64,000 nt of DNA from Chaetorhynchus papuensis (taxonomy: Eukaryota; Chordata; Aves; Passeriformes; Rhipiduridae). Under the pieces are notes generated by a model, which was not told the origin of the DNA, did not search any database, and saw only the letters and a list, made by a program, of their open reading frames with translations. Position 1 is the first letter of the stretch. The number at the start of each line of letters is the position of its first letter. Location of the stretch: the NCBI GenBank assembly GCA_013396525.1, contig VWYX01000218.1:382576-446575 (forward strand), read 5' to 3'. The position numbers were made by a program, and so were the translations under genes. This document shows positions 48,900 to 62,428 of the stretch, piece after piece.

Positions 48900-51537
48900 A
48901 TTATGCTATTACTTATTACGGAGTTGTGCCTCAGGCACTGACTTCAGCTCCTTCTAAAACTGCAGATGATCAGCTAGAATTTGCGCAACAACACCGATTT
49001 CAAAACAAGACTGTGTTTGCTTGTGCATTCATGCAAATTTAAGGGCAAAATATGTGCCACGTAAGGGCGGCTGCTTTTGACAATTTATACTACAAGTTTA
49101 CACTTTAGTCTCACACATCAAATCCTAGATCTTTTCTTCATTTTTTTTCACATCACTGAAGAAACAGTCTGCATTTACAATACCACACCTTCTATGTTCA
49201 GTACGGCTTTTAGTGCAAAATGACCATTTTGTTCAGAGCTGTCACATCAACGCATCTGGCTTCTTTAAAATGCAACCTTTCAGTCCATTTGCTTGTGTTC
49301 TGGGATGCCTTCAACCCAAAAGATATCATCTGGCACCAGACATCCCCCAAAGAAACACACTCCTAACTTCCTCGAAGAGTGTCACTGCTTTCTTTTTTGA
49401 AATGTTCATTATGAACATTTACTCAAGCAGCAAGACCTTTGTTTTCAATTTTAGACAGTTTAGTTCCTGTTATTTTCTGTACAGTTCTGCAAGGTCTTGA
49501 AGGTTATCTGTCCTTTGTTCTAGCTGAGAGAATGTGCTTTGGTAAGCAAGTAGATTTAGCTAGAGACGTAAAGCTGAAGTCACTTCAGCCTGTTTTAAGA
49601 ACATGGGGTATATATTGTTTTTTAAATGGGTATACATTGCACACTCGTTCTAAATTCTCAACACATCTGTTTAGGCTATTTCAATGGTTCCATCTACAGG
49701 ATTAAAAAGAAGGATATGTTATTCAAAATACAACCAAAAAAAGTTCAATAGGGGTTTTGAGGAAAACTTTAAAGGCTGATAGAGTCTGATGAGGACATTG
49801 TCCTAAACACAGATTTCCGTGAAGTCTGTCAGGTTTTTATGGACATCTTTTTCCCTTGTATTGCTGCTTCTTGATGAAAGAAAGGAATTAACAACTGATG
49901 CATCAGTGTTCTGGGTCCTGAATGCACAGAAATACCTATTTGCTGGAAATGCAAATAATATTTCGGAGTTTAGAAAACATCATCCACCTGGAAAATAGGT
50001 CTACATACATTTTAAGAACTTCTAGTTTTTCATGCTAAAAGTTATCATTTTTGCTGCCTGTGAAGTTTTATTGTCATGTTCCAAAAACTCAGCAGAAGCT
50101 TCTACGATTGCTCATTCATGATGCTGTGCTTTTCCATAGACATCATTGGGAGCATTTCATTCTTCACCTGTTAGAAAATGTACCACCTGGTAAACTGCTC
50201 TTTTTGGACATGTCCTCCTTACCATATGTTTTCATTTGTTTGATCCATGAGGCAGTGCCACCCTACAGACACTTGTAGACAAGATGATCAGTTGCCCGCT
50301 GCCAACATCACCTCTGCACAGAAGTGATCTTCTCGTGGCACTACAGAGCCTGGCAAATGCCCTTTTTAAGACTACAGGGAACCTGTCAGTGAAGGCAGGA
50401 GCAGCAACAAAGCATATAATCTCTCTGCTACTCCCTAGAGGAAAGCATAATTGTGGTCAGCATCCACACACATTACCTGGTGAAGTTCATGGCTCCAGGG
50501 TGTTTGCAATGATATTTTTGCTGCTTCTGAAAAGACTTGCTTAAGTGTGTTGAGCCATGCTGCTGGAATGAACTGATGAAATCATGAGAAGAAACAGTTA
50601 AATGTTGTATTGAGATTGCCAGCAGACATAGTGCTTGACTCCTTTTCACCTGAAGTAACCTTCCGGGGCATAATTCTTTCTGCGATTGTTTTTAATTTGT
50701 TTTATCATGCCTGATGTCCCCACCCTTTTCGGATCACAGTCAAAACGTCTGCATGGACATCAAAAGGCCACTCAGTTGTTTTGGGTTACAAAAATTACAA
50801 GTGGAGATGCTCTCTACCAATTAATATGTCACCTGATCTCCTAGTAGGGAGTGTGTCTAGCCTGGTGCTGTGAAAAAAATGCAACAATATTCTTTCCGTA
50901 ATTGGAAGTCAATCACAACTACAGATTTAACTGACAATCTCTGGGAAAAGGCCGGCAACTTTTGAGACTTTGAAGAAGTTTTCTCAGGCGATCCTAGGCT
51001 GATTACAGATGTTCTTCTTCCACATCATTAACATTCTCAAAGTGAAGCGCTGTACCTCTACGTCAGAGTTTGGCTTAGGCAATTCACAATCACTGATTCT
51101 TGGGATTCATGTTGCAATACTTCTAGATTAACTGTTCCACTTAGCAATGTTCCAGAAGCAGAGGACTTCTTGCTGTTTCTTCTTCTGAAGTAAAGGTCAG
51201 AGGAATGCTGTGAATAGCCTGTACTGCTGTTCCTAGAACCATAAACACATTTTGTGGCTTTGGAAATTGTGAAGTTGCCAGATCAAGCAAAAATATTGCA
51301 TTATCAGAGGTAGTTCCCTTTCTTTCTTGAGACTAGGGAAATTAGCAAGTCCCCATCCTCCTTTTCATCATTCAAAAAATATAATTATGTACGCAATCAA
51401 TCTGTTTTTCTAGAGAATCATTTACAGTGACTACTGCTTCTGCTCCTCTGGGCAGTCCCTTCCCTTCACCGCTGTAAATAGACACAGTTTCAAATGGAAA
51501 AATCTTACAACTACAGTAAGGGGCAGACTTCAAGCAT
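48900..51537 (-). pseudogene. Probable decayed coding region, unidentified
   Basis: On the - strand a series of protein-like open blocks follows in order, broken by stops and frame changes. 51536-51375 has 54 codons with GLPRGAEAVVTVNDSLEKQI. 51375-51307 has 23 codons with NDEKEDGDLLISLV. 51332-51144 has 63 codons with QFPKPQNVFMVLGTAVQAIH. 51024-50860 has 55 codons with SLGSPEKTSSKSQKLPAFSQ. 50785-50708 and 50701-50585 share one frame, separated by two stops. 49979-49806 has 58 codons. 49694-49473 is one frame with internal stops that contains NNIYPMFLKQAEVTSALRL and LEQRTDNLQDLAELYRK, the latter looking like a helix. The composition (acidic and Ser-rich with hydrophobic blocks) and somewhat higher GC than the flanks support former coding. 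The sequence before 49693 resembles a splice acceptor, so it may not be a processed copy. I do not recognise the protein; a large disordered exon is one possibility. Runs of this length can arise by chance in AT-rich DNA, so this is tentative. Confidence 0.4.
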
Positions 51538-51547
51538 TATGGCAGCT

Positions 51548-51915
51548 TCATAGAATTGCAGAATGGGTAAGGGATACTGCAGGTCTTCTAGTCCAGCCTC
51601 CCTGCTCCAGCAGGATTCTCTAGAGCATGTTACTCTAGAGCATGTGTCCAAACAGCTTTTGAATATCCCCAGGGAGACTCCACTGGGCAATTTGTTCCGG
51701 TGCTCAGTAGCACAAACAGCAAAGAAGTTCTTCCTCATGTTCATGCGAAAAGCCGTGTTCCAGTTTCTGCCTGTGGCCTCTTGTCCTGTTGCTTGGCACC
51801 CCCGAGAAGGGACTGGTTCTTGACACTGTCCGTTCAGACACTCTTGCACATTGATAAGATCCCTTCTCAGTCTCCTCCTCTCCAGGCTGAACTGTTTGCT
51901 ACAGTGAACCATGTG
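51548..51915 (-). mobile_element. CR1 LINE 3' fragment, - strand
   Basis: Inverted CR1 3' end: TCATAGAATTGCAGAATGGG, TCCAGCCTCCCTGCTCCAGC, GAAGTTCTTCCTCATGTTCA, GCCTCTTGTCCTGTTGCTTG and TTGATAAGATCCCTTCTCAG, ending near CTCCAGGCTGAACTG. A 14-base internal duplication (ACTCTAGAGCATGT-like) lies near 51615-51643. The 151-codon - strand frame across it is CR1 3' sequence, not a gene. It sits directly upstream, in gene orientation, of the decayed coding region. Confidence 0.9.
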
Positions 51916-54900
51916 TGTCATCAGTGTGCACTCACAAAGACAACAGACACATGCAATAGCAGGCAAGAGAAGTAGAACTTCCTGAAGTCAAATCAGAACA
52001 AAAAAGTAAAACCACAATGATACCAAATAGGCAACATATTTTTCAATTAGCTTCAGCATGCTACTGGAAATTTTTCTGAAGCCAATACAAATTATGTGGC
52101 TTTGGTTTACCAGTATTTTCTGTGGAAAAAATGCTATTCATGAAAAATTTGGACCAACTTTAGTGAAAACTACTTGCAAAGTGCAGAATAGATTCATAAA
52201 ACCTCAGAGATCTGATCTTCAAAGTATTATTTGATTGCAAAATCTATTCTTTATTCAGCGGTGATGCAAAGGTCTTAACATTTAGGAACAAACTGAGGAG
52301 CTAAAATCTTGCTAAAGACACATAATAGTCACATAACTGTACTTGTGCAGCAAAGAATCTATATGGCAACTCTTATCATAAAGTCACCACAACTACATCA
52401 AACACTTGTAATGAACCCATTAAGTAAACTGAAATGAAAAACAGACTCTCATGCGCCAGAGGCAACATTTTTTTTTTTAAATCTTCCATCTTCCAAATAC
52501 AATTATACCATCTTCCTGGAGTCATCCTGAAGTAATAATTCATTTCATACTCATTGGTTGTAAACAATGGTATGACAAAAAAAATATTTAAATCCTTTTT
52601 TTATTTATTACCTTATATTGTTCCATGGCTAGGATGCCTTTAGAATGAGTTGCTCTGAGGTGAGAGAGCACCAGGCTTAATCTAAAATTATTTCACAAAG
52701 GATTAAGAACTAATCACTTATGTGATCTCAAACATTTCACGCTACCATGAACTCGTTAACTCATAGTCTCCACCTGTGTATATGTATGACACACATACAC
52801 ATGCTCTGTCTATATGCTCTGTCACCTCAGCATGATTCTTGGATCTCAGGATTGTAGACTATCAACAGGATATGACAGTTTTTATGTCTCAGAGAAACTC
52901 ATTTACTTATAGGATATCTCCACTTGTTGCATAGGGCAGGTTTGGATTTCGTGATTATATGAATGGTTATATCTTCACTGTTGCTCCAGAAATTCTGAGT
53001 TTCTTGAATGCCCTATGTCAAATCTACCAGTGGGTGTCTACTACTCCTTAAAGCATATAAAATTATGCAGATGCCAATGTTTAAGCCACAGAATCATTTC
53101 CACTACTGTTTCTAAACTGAGGTAAAAGATGCCTTACAGAATACAGTGCACCTCAAAGATTTAGTTCCATACTTTAGCTTTGAGCCATAACTATTTTGAG
53201 GCTTTCTGTGAATAATTCTTAGGAAACAGAAGATAGCCATAACAGCCACTGCTCAAAAGTCAGGATATTTGCCTTCTTTATTAGTACATCTTTATTAGAC
53301 AGTCCGTGACATAATTTCTCTTGGGACGGATCTAAAGGAAAAAAATAATCAGGTGGTGTAAATCTGCATTTTTATTGACTCTTGTTTATTTGACAGTGAC
53401 TGCACTAAAGACAGTCTATAAACTTATAAACTAAGATGTTAAAATTTGAATATGAATCTGACATTTTCTGACATGTTTTTATAGTCTAGTTTCTGAAGCA
53501 TTTGGGGGTAATTTGTGAATCTATTTTTCTTTGGAAATTTGGAAGAAACAGATGTCTAGTTGCAACTTCCCTATCACAGGATACTCCATCTGTATTTCAC
53601 ATTTATGGTATACTAAATTGTGGTTACCACATACTGTGTGTTTATTTACTCTTCTCATTTTCAGTCTCTCTCTCTCTTTAGTTCTGGTTTTCTCATTTTA
53701 CTTTAGTTCTGACTACATATGCCTTTCATAATCACAGCATTGAAAATTCGTTTGGATTCTGCCTGATGCCAGAAAAACAAAGAGAACAGCTGTCTCAAAG
53801 TAGGCTGTTCCTCAGCTGTATTTATTTACCTAATTTTTTGCAAAAATATCCTTTTTTAAATACTAGTCACAACTAGTTAATGTCAAGATAAATGGCATCT
53901 CCTGCTGATACAAATTCTAGGTTAAATGACCAGAAACTATCTCACGTAAGAATTCGATAGACTCACACATCTTTCTGCTTTACCTCTGTATCTATTATTT
54001 CATCTTTGTTTATTTTTTTGCAGTATCTAGATGCAAAAAAATAATCCACAGTTCTGATAAAATGACTCTTCTATTGGAATTTTCCACTTCTATTTGGAGT
54101 TAATAATTGCAGGATTTTTTTTAAGGCCAGAGGGTGAGACAGGATTCTTTGCAAGAAATTATATTGTCTAGAATTTAAATTAATTATGTTGGGATGCTTA
54201 AAAACAAATAAACAACAAAAATATCTTACATAAGCCTGGATGTTTCTGCAGCTACATAAAATGATCATTTAGTTTCAAATACACAGTCATACTTCAGGAA
54301 CTACTGAAGGACTACTTAAAGTGTCCCAGTTTCAAAAGAAGGGCATTCCTTGACACCAAAACCAGCGCAGACTCACAGACTTGTGGTTAAAACAATTTCT
54401 AGTGAGATACGGATTTAATTTTGTGGAATGTCTTGAACCCCTTAGCCCCATTCACATATTCTATGTGAATGTTTTAATTGTTCAGGTATTCCACAAAACA
54501 GAAGACAGATCACCGCTACCATCTTTTTTTTAATTTATAAAAATGTTCAAAACATCCATATTTTTAATGAAGTTAATGTGAAGCTGAATTGGTGAATACT
54601 TGGACAGAAAACCTCCATTTTTCAGACTACTGATTAGATTTAAGTTTCAAACAACTACCAGTCTTAATCCTAGCAAGATGGCAGTCACTGAAAATAGTGG
54701 AATCTTTTGCATTAGAGGAGTTTGACTGCCAAAAATACAGTCCCTAACGTGGTTCAGCAGGGCTTTTGAGAATCACAGCCTTGAATTTAGAAGCACAAAC
54801 CACCTACAGATCCACTTTTGGCACTATAATATTTTTGTGGATCTTGGCCTGAAACCCTCTGAGCCTTGATTTGAGCTAGAATAATGCTGTGGGAAACTGT

Positions 54901-57029
54901 AAAGATCTGCTATGGGAAAGCTGCTACTGCCTTTGCCCTCCAAGCTGTCTGCAGTCAGGCATGCCAGGAGTTATTGGTGCAAGTAGTGCTGTACCAGCCA
55001 CCATGAGGACTGCCTCCTCACTAACACTAATGGTTGAAAGATGCAGAGCAAAAGGCTAGTATAGACACATCTCTGATTGTTTAGGCTGATTATTTGTTCT
55101 CAGAGCAGTAGAAGGAAGCTATGCAATGAATTTGTGCAATAAATTAAGTGTTAAGTAAAGTGTTTTCCCAGTTACTGATACTTTTGCAAAGTTTGCTGTT
55201 TTCTCCAGCTCTCATTCCCTTTCGAGTTTGCTACTGTGTTAATTTTGCCTGATTAGTCATAGACCTAAGTGAATCAGCATAAAATAATTCATGTGTGTCT
55301 TAGCTTCACTGGATTACATTTAGTCATGCAATATTTTATTTGTCTTGGTTCCTAGATTCCTAGTGTATGATTTTAAATTTGCACATAGTTACTCTCTAAA
55401 TTTTTGGACATCTTTGCTGGTTGTTGAGACATCCTGCCTTGAACTTTATCTGCTCCAGATGCCAGATGTGGTTAGTAAGTTTGAGCCAGAGCCCAGAAAC
55501 TGAAAAAAAAAAAAAAAAAAGGGCAAAACAGATATGGAAAAAGAACTTACAGGGGTGCCAAAATCCACCCTCACTTTTCATGCATAGAAGGTACACTGAA
55601 AACTTTGAGCAAACAAATGCTCCATCTACATGCTTAACACTGTGAAAAAAATGACCTTAGAAAAGTTGCAAAGAGGAAACCAGAAGGTTTCAGCCCAACA
55701 GCACACTTTGTACTTAGTAGACACCTATGATTCAACATATACAGGTTTACTTGTGTCTTATTCCTGGGAAGTCCCTATATAACTGACTTGAAGAGAACAT
55801 ATTTCTACCTTACAGAAGATATGCATTAATTAAATAAACAATTGTAATTAATTGTAAAAGCAAAAAGTCAAAAAAAAAAAAATTAAATATATTCAGGAAT
55901 ATATTGATAATAACAGGCATGATAATAAGATTCATGGTATTCTTCTTCTTCTTCTTTATGAAGAATACTCATTTTTTTACAGAATTCAAGTAAGTCAAAC
56001 AGCTTTACAGAGGCACAGAAAATTTTAAGTCTATTTTTAACGCCTTTACCTCTATAATTTGTGAAAATAACACATTTATGAAAGTCTGTTCAACCCAATG
56101 CTGTTCTTTCCCTTTATTTCCTATGAAATACTGGTTTTCTGTTGTTTAAAGCCATATTATAAGCTCTATGGTTAAATTGTCTTTAGGTTGTGGAATCTGA
56201 TCATACCAGATTCTCATAAGAGCCACTAAATACCAGCAGCTTGCCTGAAATTTATTTAGAATCACACAGAAACTGGAATTTTGGACTTGACATTATTCTC
56301 ATGAAATCCAGGAGAAGAAAGAACAAAAACTCTTACTGTATAAGTTAATAATGTCACACATTGAAATTTCTTTTTTCTCATTTAAACAAGTATAATTTTT
56401 TTAAGGTATGAAATCAGATTAGTTGATCAAAATGCTCTTTGAGATGCACATACATATGCTTTTCTTGGCACTGAACTCTGTCAGCCCCACCTAGGGTCAC
56501 CTAAGCCAGGAAAGAAAACATAAACTCACTTTGTAAATACTGTTGCTCTTCTGCCAGCTTGTACCAGTTTGGGTGTTTCATAATGGGCTAATTTATCTTT
56601 CAAACAGAAATTAGTGAAATGGAGAACCAGCCTATTTCCTAGATATAGAAAGGTATGCAAGCTATGTGTATTTGCATAAACACACACAAATATACTTTGA
56701 TTATTGAATGCCTATTGATAGAGAGAGGACAGAATGAAATATACCTAAATAAGTTTAAAACAAATCAAGCAAATATTCTTCAAAAATAATGTTTTATCTG
56801 GAAAAAATGTTCTGAAAAAAAATGTGTGGAACACAAAAATGTGATTGTACTCATTCTGAACAAAGGTCCACATGTTCTAAAACCCTTTGACAGTCACCAG
56901 AACATATGAGAACATACATATATATATATGTTGCAAGTCTTCCACATTTTGCTATCTCACCTTCAGGGATGGTGATTTTGTATCTAAGGGCACAGGAGCA
57001 TTCAATTCCCAAATGTTGGAAGTCAAGTA
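51916..57029. other. Intergenic, no gene seen
   Basis: AT-rich sequence. An 18-A run lies at 55503-55520 and an A run near 55870-55881. A TTC repeat with matching arms GTATTCTTC (55937-55945) and GAAGAATAC (55960-55968) forms a possible small hairpin. A TA-repeat lies near 56918-56930. No coding exon was recognised. Confidence 0.55.
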
Positions 57030-57475
57030 AGAGAGGCAGAAGGCCTGCTTGGCTGAGCAGGGATCTTCTTTAAGGCAAAAAAGGAAGGCATATGCACAGT
57101 GGAAGCAAGGTCAGGTGACACAGGAAGAACAGAGGGATGCTCCTTGCCACTGTAGGGAGAAAATTCACGTGGCCAATGTTCAGCTTGAGTTGAAACTGGC
57201 CAGAAATGTGGGGAACAATAAAAAGAGTTTTTTCAAATCTATTAAAGGCAATAAGCAGTGTAGAAATAACATTGACCTGTTACAGAATGAGGATGGTCAC
57301 CTCCCAAATAGGGAAGTGGTCACAGCACCAGCCTGACAGAGTTCAAAAAGCATTTGGACAACACGCTTGGGCATATGGTGTGACTCTTGGGAATGGTACT
57401 GTGCAGGGCTGGGAGCTGGATTTGATGATCCTTGTGGGTCCCTACCAACTCAGCTTATTCTGTGATTCTGTACAT
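57030..57475 (+). mobile_element. CR1 LINE with internal deletion, + strand
   Basis: The left part (to about 57325) encodes a piece of CR1 ORF2 between the endonuclease and reverse transcriptase domains. The frame at 57049-57336 contains KAYAQWKQGQVTQEEQRDA, CREKIHVANVQLELKLAR and NNKKSFFKSIKG, and ends NEDGHLPNREV. At about 57325 it jumps to the CR1 3' end (CTGACAGAGTTCAAAAAGCA, TTTGATGATCCTTGTGGGTC, and the terminal TTATTCTGTGATTCTGTACA). The RT domain and most of the 3' UTR are missing. The usual CR1 copy is only 5'-truncated, so this is a deleted internal copy. Confidence 0.85.
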
Positions 57476-57917
57476 TTCATGGATAATTTTTTGAACTTAT
57501 TTAAAATTATGTGACACCCTATGGCAATGGATTTCACAGTCCTACCACACTGCATGCTGTAATGATTCTGCCATCACTAGTATGTCTTTTAAACAGACAA
57601 ATATTACTTTTTAGTTATACACAGATGTTGAGAAGCCAAATGAACAGACACCCAAAGCACAAGGCTTGTTCATAAACCCTATGCAATTTTTAACATTCTT
57701 ACTCACAAGCTCTAAGCAGCTCAGCTGAAAAGTTTCCCAATTAGATCACACACCATATTCTCTCAGTGAACTGTATCAAAAGCTTGCATATAGAATGCCT
57801 CAGCTGAGTTATTTGAGTCAACCAGCTGGGACCAGGTGCCTCATAGCTTGGAATTCCTTTGTTTACTTGGAGGTGGTTGAACAATGGTCATTGACTGTAA
57901 ATTAATACATGAGAAAT

Positions 57918-57959
<42 letters not shown>
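57918..57959. repeat. (TAGA/GATA)n microsatellite
   Basis: An uninterrupted tetranucleotide tract of 42 bases, about 10.5 units. Perfect tracts of this length are usually length-polymorphic. Confidence 0.97.
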
Positions 57960-60900
57960 TGCGTAACAAGGCCAATTGGCACCATAAGCCTGAGAAAACC
58001 TTCTGTTGATGTGGACTTTTTTAAATTCAGTGCTGGATTGTGAATATCTTCAGATCCCCAGAGCACTTTAATTAAAATCAGTTGTAGACTTCTGCTGCAA
58101 TACTTCTGCTGTAAATCTGCCTTACAGATTTTGTTGTGTCAGCTGCTTAGAAATGGATTACATAATTTTTTACTCAGTATTTTACTCAGGCTGGGATTCT
58201 CAAACCAACAAAAAACTTTCCTCCAAAACTGGGAGGATTTTATCATATCCTGGTGTATCTAATAAATTTTTGTACAGCATACACTTGAGTATCTTGTGGG
58301 AGCTTCATGATCTGAAGCAAAAAAAAGGGCAATAATCGAGAGACAATAAAAATTATGGGTGTCTTGAATAGCTGTTTTCACTTGTGGGAATGCAGTCTAG
58401 CAGTATTATCCTTACGTGTTTTCCAGGAAGACAATCTGTCTAAATATGTTTGTCTAATAAGTCTTAAAAACCCCTAACTAGAGTGGCTGAGACTTTGAAG
58501 TTCAATGTTATGGAAAATTCTCACATTTCACAACTACCTTTATCACTACAAAGGAATTCATAGTCAGGAAATTACTCATGGAAGATGAAATTAGAAATTT
58601 TTGAGGGAAAAGCACTGCTAAAAACTGAAACACATCAAAAAATATTATGTATAGCAGAAACCCCATTGTGGCGTAACACAACTAATAAAATATAAAAGTC
58701 TAAATCTACAATAACTAAACAAATTAAGAATAAAATTAATTTTTCCAAAAGAAGTAATACCATTACTAATGAAATAAGAACAGTCTCATTCTAATGATTT
58801 TTTTATTTGAAACTTGTTAAAATAAATGTGATTCTATAAGAGATTGTGTTTTCTCAATACTGAAACACTGAACATCTCCACTAACAGAGAACAGGGACTT
58901 GAAATATGGTGTGGTATAGGGAGCTAGAAAGCTGGAATGATCCAATCTGATTCACTTCACATTAGCAACAATACTTAGCTTGTTATTAGGATTCATTCTG
59001 GTTTTACACAGTTCACGGATTTTTGGCAGACTACGTTAATTTTCTTGTTCATCCCTATGTTTCATCTCGTATCTTTACTTTGGATTTTTCACTTCTCCAT
59101 TGTCAGGATTTTTTTTTTTCTTTTGAAAAGGCTAAGTAATTCTTAGCATCTCAAACATTATATTTTTACCCAATAATGTTACAGGACGTGAAATAATTCA
59201 AATAGGAGCAATATTTCTCTCCTAATTGAGAAGTCATTTCGGAAATTTGAAAATGTTATTTAATAGTATAGTGCAAAGTTATTGACAATCATCATTCCAA
59301 GAAATGAAACTCAGTCATAGGATGAAGAAGGACTAGATCCATAAAAAGATGTCAGTATCTCAGTAGTTATATATATATTTCAATTCTATAGACCTATTAA
59401 CTTCAACAGCAGTGCATTATAAAATTTAGGAGAATAATTAAGTATTCCAATAAACAGTAGGCCTATCCTAACACAAAATTGTTAATTAATGCACTGTACA
59501 TATTTCTAAATAATTTCAAAGGCAGTAAGTAGGAAATAACAAGAGGAGGGTATTTCTTGTGTCTTTGCCTTTATATTTCACTTTGTACCTAGCCTAATGA
59601 AATTTCATCATTACCTCGTATCAAAAGAATGCTAGAAGCACTTAAACCCTAAAGCAGCTTTAATTTATGTAGGAAAATGACACCTCTCAAAAGATAGAAA
59701 TGTGGATTTGAACCTTCCCTTCTCCCTGACTGGAAAAAGAAAAGAGCTGAAGACTAAGCAATTATTTTTCCATGGAATTATTTTGAAAAGTAAGAGCTGC
59801 ACAACAATGTAATCTAGGGAGAGAGGCCTTGCCACGGTGTTAAACAAACCCCAAATCAGTATCTGTGCTCACTTCTCACATCACATCATACAGGACCAGT
59901 CACAAGGCTGAGAGGTTTAACTAGACAAAGATTAACACAAAGTATACACTTTACACATTAACAGTCAGTGAGACAGTTTTCCTGTAAAAACAAAAATGTC
60001 CTGCGAGTGCTGTGGCTGAGCACTTTTTTGAAAACTACTGAAAACCTTTTGCAGATGTAGCTCTGCATGACACAGCCCAGGTACATGAGACGTATATCTG
60101 AGGGAGTCTCAGTTCTTACTTAACTGGTCTTTACCTGCAGTTTTCCAATTGGAAGAAAACATCTGATATGAAAATATCTTGATTTTGACGTGGTAGAACT
60201 ATTAAGAATTTTAAGTAGACAAATTCTAATGAGAAAAGTGAGACAGCTTCTTGGGTTGTGCTAGCAACCCTGCTTACATTTGCCCTCATAATTTCTAAGA
60301 AAATACTTTATGTTCTCTTTTATGAAGATCTTTAATAGTGAAAATTTAAAACATTTTTTTTTAAACATGACATTTTAAGGAAATGTTTTTTACACTGCAG
60401 TAAATTCAGTGTGTGAACAAAATGAAATATTTCCTGTAAATATTTTTTATTTTCTGAAGTTCAAAGATGCATGGGACAATCTTTTCAAACAATTTTTCTA
60501 TGAATGTGTATAAATGAGACGAAATAAGGTTAAAGTATCTTTGCTGCCCACTTCTGCCTGATTTACCTCAGGATAGAATTAATCCAATAACTGTTGAGTG
60601 TTTTTTTAATTCCGTACTGTAGCTACTAATAGGAAAATATGAAAACACTGTATCGGTTACTGTTCTGTCAGAAATTGTTTCAACACGATTTCCCTTTGCA
60701 AATGACATTCTTTAATTTAAAAGAATAAACTTCTGATAAGAAAAAGTGCCATGGTGTTGACATTTGAGATTTTTTACTCATTTCTTAATTTCATTTAATG
60801 TAAAAAGTGTAATTTCACCCATCAATTTTTTACTTCCCTTTTCATACCCTTTCTTTGAGTTTTGGTTCACTTTTTCTTATTATTTCTGGATGTGACTACG

Positions 60901-60968
60901 TCATTATTCTGACCAGTTGTTAACCTATAGCAAACTACAAGTTTCCTGTAGCACTTCCAAGCTGTTTG

Positions 60969-61015
60969 TACATTGTTTTCTTTACTTCAAAACTTTTCTT
61001 TCAGTAGTAGTAGAT
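60969..61015 (+). repeat. 47-bp direct repeat, copy 1
   Basis: Contains ACTTCAAAACTTTTCTTTCA followed by GTAGTAGTAGAT. It matches 62429-62475 at 45 of 47 positions by direct comparison. The flanks do not clearly align. Confidence 0.9.
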
Positions 61016-62428
61016 ATTCCCTAAAATATATATATCACAACCACTCTGCAGCACAAAATAATCTGCCCCAGATCAAAACAAAACTCTGTATGTGATAGCT
61101 TTTTCTTAAAACAGTACATCCAGAAACGGATGCACCTAGACAGTGACTTTGTGTAGAGAAAAAAAAAGGAGGTTGCCAAAACACTATCCTGAAACACACC
61201 TACCACTATCATGCATAAAATTGGAGAGCACAATAAGGAGGATTCATAGGTTTCATGGTTTCCTGATAATTCCTTATTTTTCAGATTTGGAATGAAGGCT
61301 TTCTGGGGTTTCTTTTTTTTTTTTTTAGTATCTTACTTTTAAATGTTAAAACATAATCAAAACAACTCTTCTCGACTGGATATTACTCAAAGAAAGCATA
61401 TTAGTACTATGTATCAAATTAGATACTCCATAAGACTCCAGGATTTCAACAAATATCAAAATCCATATAACTCTGTGGTTATAATCTTTTAAAGAAATAG
61501 ACAACAAGTCACTGGCACTAGAATTACACAGTTCTAAGAAACTCAAGTGGCTGTACTGGGCGGCTAGTGTGATTTTGATTGCTCACCCTACCTTTTTAGA
61601 AGCCCTTTCCAATTTGACTGTAAGCCTGCAACATTTTCTTTGCAAACACATAGATATTTGCAGTGCTTGATGGGTTGATAACCAAATTAATAGGGAAGAC
61701 AGTCAGCCCTGCATAGAGTGCGTTGCCAAACTCGCAAGAGGCATGGGAGGGGTTCACATACTTTTGTTTTGGTTTTGCTGCCAGCTGCCGTACTGCTGTG
61801 GTGTTTAAAGACAGTGCCAAATACAGGGTTTTAAAGGTTCTCCTGTAATTATATCAGATAGAGAAAGGGCAGGGCATGCTTTAACACTGAATCCTTCCTT
61901 ATTCATTAAGAGCCTGTCTCGAGCCTTGAGAAGTTTAACACCTTGCAGAACTGCCTTCCTAGCAAGGCCTCATGCTCATGTTCTCATTCTTCCAGCAGAC
62001 AATATGTTTTTTAAATGTATTATTGATTTTCAGGCATGGGAATAACCCCAAATTCCCTTATTTAGTAACTTTTTAAAAGTGATTTTAATAATAATGTTCC
62101 TATTCTCATTGAACTTTGTGTTACCTTAATTGCCTTAAGCTTTTTTCATTTTCTTTAACAGAATTAAGTATCTAAGGGGAAACATGGGCCGCTAAGTGTT
62201 CCCCTGTTATCTGACCTGTATGCAGGACAATGGATTGAAATGTTTAACACTGTAATGCCTGAGATACAGATTGAATTAATGCTGAGCATGGCAGAAGGAA
62301 ATTGATCAAGGAAAGACATGCTGAAGAGCTAGAAACCCTCTCTGAATAGGTACTCAGGATTTCTAAATCTTTTGTTCTTTGTTTCCTAGGAAGCTACTTT
62401 CTTCACCTCTTCTCTAGATATTTGTCAC

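Noticed and set aside
51511..51966. 151-codon - strand frame
   Set aside because: It translates the CR1 3' untranslated part and its edges, in a frame different from the decayed coding block. It is not a gene.
57049..57336. 95-codon + frame as a host gene
   Set aside because: Its Lys/Gln-rich sequence matches the linker region of CR1 ORF2, and it is followed by the CR1 3' end.
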